Assembly (NCBI GenBank): GCA_937980205.1
Contig: CALJKW010000030.1
Location: forward strand, 62,001-126,000
Origin: an uncultured Myxococcales bacterium
GTDB lineage: Bacteria; Myxococcota; Myxococcia; Myxococcales; Myxococcaceae
Direction: 5' to 3'
Length of the DNA stretch: 64,000 nucleotides
The position numbers and the translations under genes were made by a program. Of the stretch, positions 40,192 through 47,945 are shown in pieces; position 1 is the first letter of the stretch, and each line of letters opens with the position of its first letter. The notes under the pieces were generated by a model. It was not told the DNA's origin. It ran no database searches and saw only the letters and a list, made by a program, of their open reading frames with translations.

Positions 40192-40698
40192 ATGATCAGC
40201 CTCGCGTTGTTGGTGCTGGCGGCCGCCCCGGCCGAAGTCGAAGTCCTGGTCCGCGACGTCGTCCCCACGCGCGAGGGGATGGAGGCGGTGCTGCTCGCTC
40301 CCGCAGCGGAGGAGGTCGTGCTGCCGATCTTCGTCGGCCCCGCCGAGGGCAACGCGATTCGCATGAAGCTCGAGCGGAGGACTCCGCCGCGGCCGCTCAC
40401 CCACGATCTGCTCGACACGATGATCCGCACGCTCGGCGGCAAGGTGACGCGCGTGTACATCGACGACCTCAAGCGCGAGACCTTCCTCGCGAAGATCTTC
40501 GTGCTGCAGAACGGCAAGACGCTCGAGATCGACGCGCGCCCGTCGGACTCGATCGCCCTGGCGCTCAGGTGCAACGCGCCGATCTTCACGGCGCGGCGCG
40601 TGCTCGACGAGGCGGGCGTGACGCGCGAGACGCTCGAGGCGCCGCGCCCGTCGCCGAAGAAGCGGCTCGCGCCCGGCGGAAGCTCCGAGCAGCTCTGA
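40192..40698 (+). CDS. Bifunctional nuclease family protein (DUF151) with signal-like leader
   Basis: A 168-residue protein of the BFN/DUF151 family: LPIFVGPAEGNAIRMKLE, VYIDDLKRETFLAKIFV and DARPSDSIALALR (about 114-126) are conserved. Plant and bacterial BFN proteins have DNase/RNase activity reported in the literature. Here the chain starts with a hydrophobic segment MISLALLVLAAAPAEVEV, implying export or membrane association, which is unusual for the family. It follows the PIMT by 10 bases. The Lys/Arg-rich tail is likely disordered. Confidence 0.88.
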   Translation: MISLALLVLAAAPAEVEVLVRDVVPTREGMEAVLLAPAAEEVVLPIFVGPAEGNAIRMKLERRTPPRPLTHDLLDTMIRTLGGKVTRVYIDDLKRETFLAKIFVLQNGKTLEIDARPSDSIALALRCNAPIFTARRVLDEAGVTRETLEAPRPSPKKRLAPGGSSEQL

Positions 40699-40784
40699 CC
40701 GCACGGGTGAAGAAGCGTGAAGAAGTGTTGCGGGACCTTCCCGGCTGAGGCGCCACCGCTAGACACTGACGGCCATCACTCACC

Positions 40785-40790
40785 GGAGGT
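40785..40790 (+). promoter_or_regulatory. Shine-Dalgarno GGAGGT setting a GTG start
   Basis: A full GGAGGT lies 7 bases upstream of GTG 40798, and the following residues make a signal peptide. This decides the start over the in-frame ATG 40717, which has no such site. Confidence 0.75.
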
Positions 40791-40797
40791 CGTCCAC

Positions 40798-41115
40798 GTG
40801 CTGCGAGCCATCGCCCTGTCTCTCTGCCTCATCCTCCCCACCTCTGCGTTCGCGCAGGATCCCGGACCGGCCGCCGACCAGCCGACGGCGGCGGACCCGC
40901 AGCTGACGCCCAACGCCGAGCCGAACGCGTCGCAGCCGCAGCCCGCCGTCGAGAACGCGCGCTGGTGCGGAGCTCACGGCGGCTGCAGCGGCGGCAGAGG
41001 CAAGGGCAAGTGGATCGTGCTGACCGGTGTCGCCGGCACGGTGGTCACGGCGGTGGCGGTGGGGCTCGCGGTGGGCCTGGCGACGAGGAACAACGGCCAG
41101 CCGCAGACGCCCTGA
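40798..41115 (+). CDS. Small exported protein with one C-terminal membrane helix
   Basis: A 105-residue protein. GTG 40798 has an excellent ribosome-binding site and gives the signal peptide MLRAIALSLCLILPTSAFAQ. A Pro/Ala/Asp/Gln-rich mature linker (about 20-55), a Cys/Gly stretch (WCGAHGGCSGGRG), then one hydrophobic helix (about 67-95: WIVLTGVAGTVVTAVAVGL) follow. Layout resembles the tail region of the larger two-helix family. Converges with the lipoprotein gene 6 bases away. Unknown function. Confidence 0.7.
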   Translation: MLRAIALSLCLILPTSAFAQDPGPAADQPTAADPQLTPNAEPNASQPQPAVENARWCGAHGGCSGGRGKGKWIVLTGVAGTVVTAVAVGLAVGLATRNNGQPQTP

Positions 41116-41121
41116 GCGCGG

Positions 41122-41613
41122 TCAGCGGGCGAAGCGGACGGCCCCGAAGCCGACGTCGGGCCGCCGCTTCCCATCGGCGCCGATCACCGCCGATCGCAGC
41201 GCGTCGACGTCGATGCGCCCGAGCTCGGCGCTGGGCCGCAGCCAGACGGTCGCGAGCCGGCCGTTGACGGTGCGCTCCATCGCGGTGCCCTGGGCGCTGA
41301 AGACGAGGGCTCCGTGGGCGGCGCGGAAGATGTCCCAGCTCTCGGCGGCCTCGGCGCGCTCGAACGTCGCGCCCTCGAGCTTCAGGCGCAGCGCGATGCC
41401 GTAGACGCCGCTCAGGCTCTCGGTGGCGGTGACGTCGATGGCGAGCAGGTCTCCGTCGGCGCGGAGGTTGCCCCAGGTGAGGCCGGGCTTCGCGGGAGGC
41501 TCGACGGCGAGGCGGGGCCCGGTCGGCAGCGCGCCCGAGCCGCCGAGCTCGATGCCCGGCACCGTCGCGGTGCCACAGGCCGTCAGGAGCAGCAGGGCGA
41601 GCAGGCGCTTCAT
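41122..41613 (-). CDS. Lipoprotein of unknown function (cohesin-like beta domain)
   Basis: A 163-residue lipoprotein (MKRLLALLLLTACGTAT, lipobox LLTAC). The mature part is beta-rich: LLAIDVTATESLSGVYGIALRLKLEGATFE followed by LVFSAQGTAMERTVNGRLATVWLRPS, the kind of pattern seen in cohesin-like beta-sandwich domains. This matters because the gene upstream ends in a dockerin-like tail. ATG 41613 overlaps that gene's stop (ATGA). A family A repeat at 41552 encodes VPGIE just after the lipid-attached cysteine. Confidence 0.72.
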   Translation of the reverse strand: MKRLLALLLLTACGTATVPGIELGGSGALPTGPRLAVEPPAKPGLTWGNLRADGDLLAIDVTATESLSGVYGIALRLKLEGATFERAEAAESWDIFRAAHGALVFSAQGTAMERTVNGRLATVWLRPSAELGRIDVDALRSAVIGADGKRRPDVGFGAVRFAR

Positions 41614-43508
41614 TGGGCGGTCCTCAGGCTTCCGAACGGCAGGGCGGCGACGTCTTCGGCGGTGATCTTCCCGTCGTGGTTCGGATCGCAGCGGCGGTCG
41701 AAGTCGATGTTCGTGCGCCACACGGTCGGCTTCACGGTCGGGGACGAGAGCGTGTGCCCGACGAGGCGCGCGCAGGCGATGACGTCGAAGCCGTCGACCT
41801 CTCCGTCGAAGTCGACGTCTCCGGTCACGGCCGAGTCGAGCTTCACGAGCCCCTCGGCGCGCGGGTTGGCGCGAATCGACCGGGCGCCGAACCCGGGCGT
41901 GAAGGTGAACGTCTGCTTCGCCTGCTCGACCAGCACGGGCTCGCGCCTCAGCTCGTCGGCGTAGCCTTCGATCCACAGCTCGAGCGGCAGGGGCCCGGCA
42001 GCGCCTTGATCGACGACGACGCTCACCGTGTCGCCGGGCGTGAAGCCGATCGTGGCGACCGGACGGGTGCCTCCGAACACGAAGCGATCGAAGAACGGAC
42101 CCATCGGCTTGCCGGACGCGGCGGCCATCGCGTCGCGGTATGCGTCGTTGTCACACGGAGCGGCGTCGCAGGCGGCGAGGTAGCGCTTGAGCCCGTCCAG
42201 GAACACGGCCTCGCCGACCCAGAGGCGCAAGAGCTCGTGCGTGGCCGCGCCCTTGAAGTACGCCCAGGCGCTGTGCGCGTACGCCTCTTGCGGCGCGTCG
42301 CCCGGCCGCGAGAGCCCGAGCGGAATCGTCTGCACCGCGGGGAACTTGTAGTCGATCTGCAGGTAGGGCTCGCGCAGGCGGCCGGCGAGGGCGAGGTCGC
42401 GCTCGAGGCCGGTGAGCGCGCGCGTCGTGTAGTCGAGCTGCAGCAGCGTGGTGATGCCCTCGGTCATGAACGAGCTGACGGTGATGTCCGTCGGGTAGCC
42501 GCGCACCGCGAAGTGCTGGTGAATGTTCTCGTGCGCCCAGATCTCTTCGTGCGCGACGGGGCCCAGGCCGTCGTAGAGCTCGTTGACGAGCGACATGCCG
42601 TAGCTCGCGGTGCCGATGAAGTCGGTCGCGCGCGGAATGATGGTCTGCGCGACGCCCTTCGACAGGCGCGGCCCGAAGCGGTCGACCTCGCGCGGGAGAA
42701 TCGTCTGCAGCCACGCGGTCAGCGCCGGCGCCTGCGCGCTGCTCGCGTGAACCACCGGCGAGTCCATCAGCGGAGAGGCGGTGCGCGTGAGCCCCGTGCC
42801 GGTGAGGACCCACGAGGCGAGCGCCAGCGAGCAGGGCTGCTGCATGCTCCACCGCGAGGTGCGCGTCGTGGCGTCCTCGGTTTCTGAGATGAGATCGCCG
42901 GCGACCTGCACCGTGAAGCCCGCGGGCGTGTGCAGCGTCCACGACAGCTGCGCGCGATCGACGGAGAAGCCCGACACCGAGTCCATCGGCAGCGGGATCC
43001 CCGCGCCGATGTCGAGCCACGCGAACGGGACGGCGCCCTTCGTGCAGCGCGGGTACCCGAAGCCCGGCCCACACTGCAGCGTGCCGGACCAGCTCAGCTG
43101 CAGCGTGAGGTCGGCGCTGCCGACCGCGACATCGATGACCAGGTAATCGAGCCCGTTGCCAAAAGACTGACGGGCGACCGTGAGGGCGCCGGCCGGGCCG
43201 GTCGCCGACAGGGTCAGCCCGCTGTCCATCATCAGCGGCACCTGCCTCTGGGGAGTTGCGGCGCGCACGACCAGCGTCCCGGTGCCCTGCACCGCGCCGG
43301 TGCGGAAGTCCCACGTCAGGTCGACGTCGAAGGTCTTGAAGTCGAGCGCCGGCGGCGTCGTGGGGTTGAACGACGCCGGCTGCAGGCGCTCGAGCGCGCG
43401 CTCGAGGGCGATGCGCTCTTTCCAGGCGCGGCGCTCTCCGGCGAACGGCAGCGGCACCTGCGCCTGAGCGGCGACGAGGGGGACGACGACCAGGAGCGCA
43501 GGCAGCAT
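41610..43508 (-). CDS. M1-like zinc metallopeptidase with C-terminal dockerin-like domain
   Basis: A 632-residue exported protein (signal MLPALLVVVPLVAAQAQ). An N-terminal beta domain resembles the M1 aminopeptidase N-domain (LDFKTFDVDLTWDFRTGAVQGTGTLVV). The zinc motif is HENIH (326-330), with candidate third ligand E350 in FMTEGIT. The spacing is 19 residues rather than the usual 18, so it is a divergent gluzincin. Residues about 565-625 carry two EF-hand-like calcium loops (DVDFDGEVDGFD; DPNHDGKITAED), the dockerin type I pattern. A cohesin-like lipoprotein gene follows, so a docked surface pair is plausible. Confidence 0.8.
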   Translation of the reverse strand: MLPALLVVVPLVAAQAQVPLPFAGERRAWKERIALERALERLQPASFNPTTPPALDFKTFDVDLTWDFRTGAVQGTGTLVVRAATPQRQVPLMMDSGLTLSATGPAGALTVARQSFGNGLDYLVIDVAVGSADLTLQLSWSGTLQCGPGFGYPRCTKGAVPFAWLDIGAGIPLPMDSVSGFSVDRAQLSWTLHTPAGFTVQVAGDLISETEDATTRTSRWSMQQPCSLALASWVLTGTGLTRTASPLMDSPVVHASSAQAPALTAWLQTILPREVDRFGPRLSKGVAQTIIPRATDFIGTASYGMSLVNELYDGLGPVAHEEIWAHENIHQHFAVRGYPTDITVSSFMTEGITTLLQLDYTTRALTGLERDLALAGRLREPYLQIDYKFPAVQTIPLGLSRPGDAPQEAYAHSAWAYFKGAATHELLRLWVGEAVFLDGLKRYLAACDAAPCDNDAYRDAMAAASGKPMGPFFDRFVFGGTRPVATIGFTPGDTVSVVVDQGAAGPLPLELWIEGYADELRREPVLVEQAKQTFTFTPGFGARSIRANPRAEGLVKLDSAVTGDVDFDGEVDGFDVIACARLVGHTLSSPTVKPTVWRTNIDFDRRCDPNHDGKITAEDVAALPFGSLRTAQ

Positions 43509-43574
43509 CGGGGCGCTCCTTCAGCAAGACACGTGCCCCCAGGTCAATCGCGGGTGGCCGAATCCGAGTGCTCG

Positions 43575-43600
43575 GGGCTTCGAGCCGCGCTCAGCCGCGG
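43575..43600. repeat. Partial family B REP-like element at 3' end of gene
   Basis: GGGCTTCGAGCCGCGCTCAGCC matches the TTCGA...GCTCAG core of family B and covers the stop codon of the coiled-coil gene ending at 43591: the TGA is read from the complement of CTCA. No long internal stem in this copy. The surrounding 82-base gap to the metallopeptidase start holds nothing else recognisable. Confidence 0.5.
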
Positions 43601-44442
43601 ACGCGGGAACCCGAGGGGCCTGCGCTGACCTGCTCCGAGGAGATGGGCGAGATCGGCGCGATGCCCGCGGTCCCCGAGAAGATGGCCTCGGTCTCCTTGG
43701 TCGAGGCCTGCAGCGCCTCGACGCCGGTGAGGAGATCGTCGAGCTGCTCGCCGAGCTGGTTGGGGCTCGTCATCGTGAGCGCCTGGTCGCGCAGCAGGCG
43801 CACCGAGTTCTCGATGAGGTTCATCTGGCCGCGGGCCCGCGCGAGGAAGTTCTCGATCTCGGTGATGGTGGTCTGGCGCTTCCTGATGACGTCGATGTTC
43901 TTCTGCGCCAGCTCACGCACCTGCGGGTCGGTCATCTTCTGCGTGATGGCCTCTTGCGCCTTGAGCTGCCGCTCGAGCTCGCGCGGGTCGAGCGCGGAGA
44001 GATACGTCTCGGCGCGCGCGCAGGCGTTCGCGAGGTGCACGAAGCTCTGGTGCAGCTGCGAGAGCTTGTCGAGCTCGCTCTGCAGGAGAATCGCCTGGAA
44101 GGAAGGGTTCTGCTGCATGTCGCGCTCGATCTCGCGGCGCAGCTCGTCGAGGGCCTTGGCGCGCTGCCAGTCGCGCTCGGGCAGCGACTCCATCAGCTTG
44201 TCGACGCGGGCGCGGTCGGCCTTCTCGCGCTCTTCGCGGTCGGCCTTGTCGACGGCGCGGCGGAACGGCTTGAAGTCGGGGCCGAAGAGCAGCCAGACGG
44301 CCTCGAGGCCGACGGCGGCGGCGCCGAGCACGTACTCTCCCGTCGCGGCCGAGGCGACGAGCGCGCCGCCGAGCAGCGAGAGGTTGTAGATGTTGAGGAA
44401 CGCCGAGCGCAGGTAACTCTTGGCTCGTCCTTCGGGGGCCAT
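43591..44442 (-). CDS. Membrane protein with long coiled coil, ABC operon
   Basis: A 283-residue protein with one or two hydrophobic segments near the N-terminus (about 15-55: FLNIYNLSLLGGALVASA...LEAVWLLFG). A long helical, charged region (about 60-255) is rich in Glu, Arg, Gln and Leu (KADREEREKADRARVDKLM...). Looks like an inner-membrane coiled-coil protein with a cytoplasmic rod. Last gene of the five-gene ABC operon, 13 bases after the ATPase. No known family recognised; its role in the transporter is inferred from position only. Confidence 0.72.
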   Translation of the reverse strand: MAPEGRAKSYLRSAFLNIYNLSLLGGALVASAATGEYVLGAAAVGLEAVWLLFGPDFKPFRRAVDKADREEREKADRARVDKLMESLPERDWQRAKALDELRREIERDMQQNPSFQAILLQSELDKLSQLHQSFVHLANACARAETYLSALDPRELERQLKAQEAITQKMTDPQVRELAQKNIDVIRKRQTTITEIENFLARARGQMNLIENSVRLLRDQALTMTSPNQLGEQLDDLLTGVEALQASTKETEAIFSGTAGIAPISPISSEQVSAGPSGSRVRG

Positions 44443-44455
44443 GACCGTTTGCGCC

Positions 44456-45331
44456 TTATAGCCCGACGCGTACGTTTCCCTGCACCTTCGACTCGTGCAG
44501 CACGTCGAGCAGGTGGTTCTCGAGCCTCTTGAACTCGGCCGACTGCTTCACCGAGGCCTCGCGCGACTCGAAGTAGGGCACCTCGATGCGGTGCAGCACG
44601 CGCGCGGGGCGGTGCGAGAGCACGAAGATGACGTCGGCGAGGAACACGGCCTCGCTGATGTCGTGCGTGACGAAGAGGACGGTGTTGTCCTGCTTCTTCA
44701 AGATGTCGAGGATGAGCGTCTGCATGCCCCAGCGCGTCTGCGGGTCGAGGGCGCCGAACGGCTCGTCCATCAGCACGATGCGCGGCTTGTTGATGAGCGT
44801 GCGCGCGATGGCCACGCGCTGCTTCATGCCGCCCGAGAGCTGCTTCGGCAGCGCCTCGGCGAAGTCCTTGAGGCCCACCTGCGCGATGATCTCGAGCGCG
44901 AGCTTCGTGCGCTCGTCGGCGGGGACCCCTTTGAGCTCGAGGCCGTACTCGACGTTCTGCCGCACCGTGCGCCAGCCGAAGCTCGTGTAGCTCTGGAACA
45001 CCATGCCGCGGTCGGCGCTCGTGCCCTCGGGCAGCGGCTGGCCGTCGATGAGGATCTTCCCCAGGTCGGGCTTGATGAGGCCGGCGATGGCCTTGAGCAC
45101 CGTGCTCTTGCCGCAGCCGCTGGGGCCGAGGAAGACGGCGAGCTCGCCGACGCCCGGCTTGTTGGCGAGCTCGAAGCTCACGTCCTGCACCGCCTGCACC
45201 GTGTTGCCCTTGCGGTCGGTGTAGCTGATGAACAGGTTCTTCACGTCGAGCTTCGGGGGCAGCGGCCCGGTTCCCGGCGCAGGAGCGGGTGCTGCGGGCT
45301 CGGCCGGGACTGCCGGAGTTTCGTCAGGCAT
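44456..45331 (-). CDS. ABC transporter ATP-binding protein (TauB/SsuB type)
   Basis: A 291-residue ATPase. After a 30-residue Pro/Ala tail: Walker A GPSGCGKST 69-77, Q-loop region VFQSYTSFGW, signature LSGGMKQRVAIA, Walker B VLMDEPFGALDPQ and H-loop FVTHDISEA. The sequence VFQSYTSFGW and DPQTRWGMQ fit the nitrate/sulphonate/taurine import group. It overlaps the permease by 8 bases. The N-terminal Pro/Ala extension is unusual for the family. Confidence 0.94.
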   Translation of the reverse strand: MPDETPAVPAEPAAPAPAPGTGPLPPKLDVKNLFISYTDRKGNTVQAVQDVSFELANKPGVGELAVFLGPSGCGKSTVLKAIAGLIKPDLGKILIDGQPLPEGTSADRGMVFQSYTSFGWRTVRQNVEYGLELKGVPADERTKLALEIIAQVGLKDFAEALPKQLSGGMKQRVAIARTLINKPRIVLMDEPFGALDPQTRWGMQTLILDILKKQDNTVLFVTHDISEAVFLADVIFVLSHRPARVLHRIEVPYFESREASVKQSAEFKRLENHLLDVLHESKVQGNVRVGL

Positions 45332-46142
45332 CGGCTTCCCTCCAGCGGAAGAGCAGACCGTTCACGGTGCGGATCGCGAGGTCGGAGATGAGGCCGACGA
45401 CGCCGACGACGAGGATGAGCGCGAGGATCTGGTCTGACCGGTTCGCGCGCCACGCGGCGTCGAAGAGGTGGCCGATGCCGTGGCGGCTGTTCACCATCTC
45501 CGCGAGGAGGATGTAGCCCCACGCGATGCCGTTCATGACGCGGAAGCTGTCGAAGATCTGCGGCAGCGCGGCGGGTACGAGCACCGTCGAGACCAGCTGC
45601 CACTTCGACGCCCCGAGCGTCTGCGCGGTCTGCACCAGCTCCTCGGGCACCGAGCGGATGGCGTCGACGACGATCGGCAGCAGGAACACGACGGTCGCGA
45701 AGAAGAGGAACGCGATCTTCTCGGTCTCGTCGATGCCGAACCACATGATGAACAGCGGCACGAACGCGTTCATCGGAGTGAAGCGCAGCGGCGCGATGAC
45801 CGGGTCGATCCACCGGTTGATGGCCTCGAAGCTGCCCATCAGCACGCCCAGCGGCAGCGACACGGCGATGCAGAGCACGAAGGCGATCGACACGCGCAGC
45901 GCGCTGACTCCGAGCTCGGGGCCGAGGTCGGTGAACAAGAGCTGCACCAGCGCCCGCAGCACCTCGTTCGGAGGAGGCAGCTTCAGCGGGTCGATGAGCG
46001 GCTTCTCGCCGAGCGTGGTGACGAACCACGCGACGAACAGCAGCATCACCGAGCCGATGGAGATCGCGCGGCCCGTGCCCGAGGCGATGCGGGTGCGGAC
46101 TCCGAAGAGCGGCGGTGGCGCCGCTTTGGTCTTAGGCGCCAA
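45324..46142 (-). CDS. ABC transporter permease (TauC/SsuC type)
   Basis: A 272-residue inner-membrane protein with about six hydrophobic segments. The EAA-like loop ATQTLGASKWQ (QTAQTLGASKWQLVSTVLVPAALPQIFDSFRVMNG) is typical of this permease group. N-terminus MAPKTKAAPPPLFG is basic. Works with the ATPase to import a small anion or related solute; the substrate is not predictable. Confidence 0.93.
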   Translation of the reverse strand: MAPKTKAAPPPLFGVRTRIASGTGRAISIGSVMLLFVAWFVTTLGEKPLIDPLKLPPPNEVLRALVQLLFTDLGPELGVSALRVSIAFVLCIAVSLPLGVLMGSFEAINRWIDPVIAPLRFTPMNAFVPLFIMWFGIDETEKIAFLFFATVVFLLPIVVDAIRSVPEELVQTAQTLGASKWQLVSTVLVPAALPQIFDSFRVMNGIAWGYILLAEMVNSRHGIGHLFDAAWRANRSDQILALILVVGVVGLISDLAIRTVNGLLFRWREADA

Positions 46143-46201
46143 GCGTCGTCCTCAGCTCTCGTTCGACGGCCTCGAGCGCGATGGGGCCCAAAGCTGGCGC
46201 G

Positions 46202-46252
46202 GGGCCCGCTTCGACTGCGGCGCCTTCGGCGCCTCGGCTCAGCGTGAACGGG
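46202..46252. repeat. Family B REP-like element between permease and binding-protein genes
   Basis: In the 128-base gap between the substrate-binding and permease genes: GCTTCGACT, then a perfect stem GGCGCC-TTC-GGCGCC, then GGCTCAGCGTGAACGGG. Outer CCCG and CGGG also pair. It could act as an internal processing hairpin that sets relative expression of binding protein and permease; this role is inference. Confidence 0.75.
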
Positions 46253-46270
46253 AGTTTCACCCGGCCCGCG

Positions 46271-47914
46271 CTACTGTGCATTCAGCACGACCTTGATGTC
46301 CGTGCGGCGGTTGAGCGCGCGGCCATCTTCAGTCGCGTTGTCCGCCACCGGGTTCGTGCTGCCCTTGCCGACGGTGATGAAGCGCTCGGGAGGAATCTGG
46401 AAGTTCTGCACCAGGTACGCCTTCACGGCCTCGGCGCGCTTCTGCGAGAGCGTCTTGTTCGCCGCCGCGTTGCCGCGCGAGTCGGTGTTGCCCTCGACGT
46501 CGAGGTACGTGTTGCCGAACGCGAGCATCGTCTCGCCGAGCGAGTCGAGCGTGAAGTAGCTGCCCGGCATGATCTCGTCGGAGCCGGTGGTGAAGTGAAT
46601 CGACAGGCTCTTGTTCACGATCGCGCGGTCTGTCACCTTCGGCTTGTCCTTGAACGCGAAGCTCTCTTCGACCTTCTGGCTCTTGTACTGATCCGCGAGC
46701 GAAGCGACGAAGCGGCTGTCGCTCCAGTCCTTCGCGTCGACGACCTTGGTGACGACGCCCTTCTTGCGCCAGATGACGAAGGCTCCGTTGAAGAGCGAGT
46801 CGAAGTACGACTTCGGGCCGCTCATGCCGAAGAACGCCGCGTTGTCGGCGAACGCCGTCAGCTTGAGGCCCGAGAGCATGCCCGACACGTCGTCGTCGGA
46901 GAGCTTCAGCGCGGTGCCGACGAGGTGGTTCGTGCTCTGCGGGTCTTCCTTCATCACGCTGATGGCGTCGAACCAGCCGTTCACGAAGTCCTTCACCGTC
47001 TGCGGCGCCTTGTCGATGAGGTCCTGGCGCGCGACGAGGGTGTCGGCGATGACGTTGGTCGCGGCGGTGGTGCTGACGAGGATGTGCGCCTCGCCCTCGC
47101 GCGCGGCGACGGCGCCCGAGAGGTCGGGCTCCCAGGTCACCGCGGCGTCGACCTGCTTCGCCTTGAACGCGGCCGCGGCCTGCGGAGCCTCGGCGGTGAA
47201 CACCAGGTTCTTCTCGATGGCGTTGCGGTCGTCCGGCGAGAGGCCCGACTGCGAGAGCAGGAAGAGCAACAGCCAGTGCGACGGCGTGAACTTCGTGGTG
47301 GCGATCTTCTTGCCCTTGAGGTCTTCGACCGACTTGATGCTGTTGAGCGAGACGATGCCGTCGCCGCCGCGGCTCCAGTCTTCCTGGATGATCGACTTCG
47401 CCTGGATGTTCTTCTCGGCGAGCACGCTGGCCTCGCGCGCGAAGCTGTCGACCGTGTCCCACATGATGTCGATCTCGCCCTTCATGAAGGCGGTGAGCTT
47501 CACGGTCGGGTCTTCGAGCAGCACGAACTTCACGTCGAGGCCGTACTTCTTCTTGTAGAGCGACGAGGCGCTGCCGGGGTCGAGGCCTCCGTTGGCGACG
47601 ATGCCCGGAGCGTGGCCGGCCCAGGTGTTGATGCCGACGACGAGCGGGCGGTCGAGCTTCCCGCCGCTGACCGTCGTGTTCTTGTTCGCGTTCGCGTTGA
47701 GCGGGACCTCGCCCTGCTTCGGCGGGTCCTTCACCTCGGCGTTGATGCTCTTGATGTCCTTGAAGTCGTCGCCGGTGACGGGCTCGTTCGTCGAGCCGTC
47801 CTTCACGCCGGACCAGCCCTTGAGCTGATCGCCGTAGCGCTTGTAGGCGATGAAGCCCACCACACCGACGATGATGAGGAGCAGAAAGAACTTCCCGAAC
47901 GGAGTCAGCTTCAT
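46271..47914 (-). CDS. Substrate-binding protein fused to OmpA peptidoglycan-binding domain
   Basis: A 547-residue fusion. An N-terminal membrane anchor (about 7-25: GKFFLLLIIVGVVGFIAY) is followed by a linker and a TauA/NMT1-type periplasmic binding domain (about 90-400: PLVVGINTWAGHAPG, LKGKKIATTKFTPSHW, VDAAVTWEPDLSGAVAA). A C-terminal OmpA-like domain runs about 435-547: SIHFTTGSDEIMPGS, DVEGNTDSRGNAAAN, LSQKRAEAVKAYL and LNRRTDIKVVL. The binding protein would thus be held between inner membrane and cell wall. This is unlike the usual free or lipid-anchored binding proteins. Paired with ABC permease and ATPase downstream. Confidence 0.92.
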   Translation of the reverse strand: MKLTPFGKFFLLLIIVGVVGFIAYKRYGDQLKGWSGVKDGSTNEPVTGDDFKDIKSINAEVKDPPKQGEVPLNANANKNTTVSGGKLDRPLVVGINTWAGHAPGIVANGGLDPGSASSLYKKKYGLDVKFVLLEDPTVKLTAFMKGEIDIMWDTVDSFAREASVLAEKNIQAKSIIQEDWSRGGDGIVSLNSIKSVEDLKGKKIATTKFTPSHWLLLFLLSQSGLSPDDRNAIEKNLVFTAEAPQAAAAFKAKQVDAAVTWEPDLSGAVAAREGEAHILVSTTAATNVIADTLVARQDLIDKAPQTVKDFVNGWFDAISVMKEDPQSTNHLVGTALKLSDDDVSGMLSGLKLTAFADNAAFFGMSGPKSYFDSLFNGAFVIWRKKGVVTKVVDAKDWSDSRFVASLADQYKSQKVEESFAFKDKPKVTDRAIVNKSLSIHFTTGSDEIMPGSYFTLDSLGETMLAFGNTYLDVEGNTDSRGNAAANKTLSQKRAEAVKAYLVQNFQIPPERFITVGKGSTNPVADNATEDGRALNRRTDIKVVLNAQ

Positions 47915-47945
47915 CGTTTCTCCTTGTGGAGGGTGGGTATGAACG

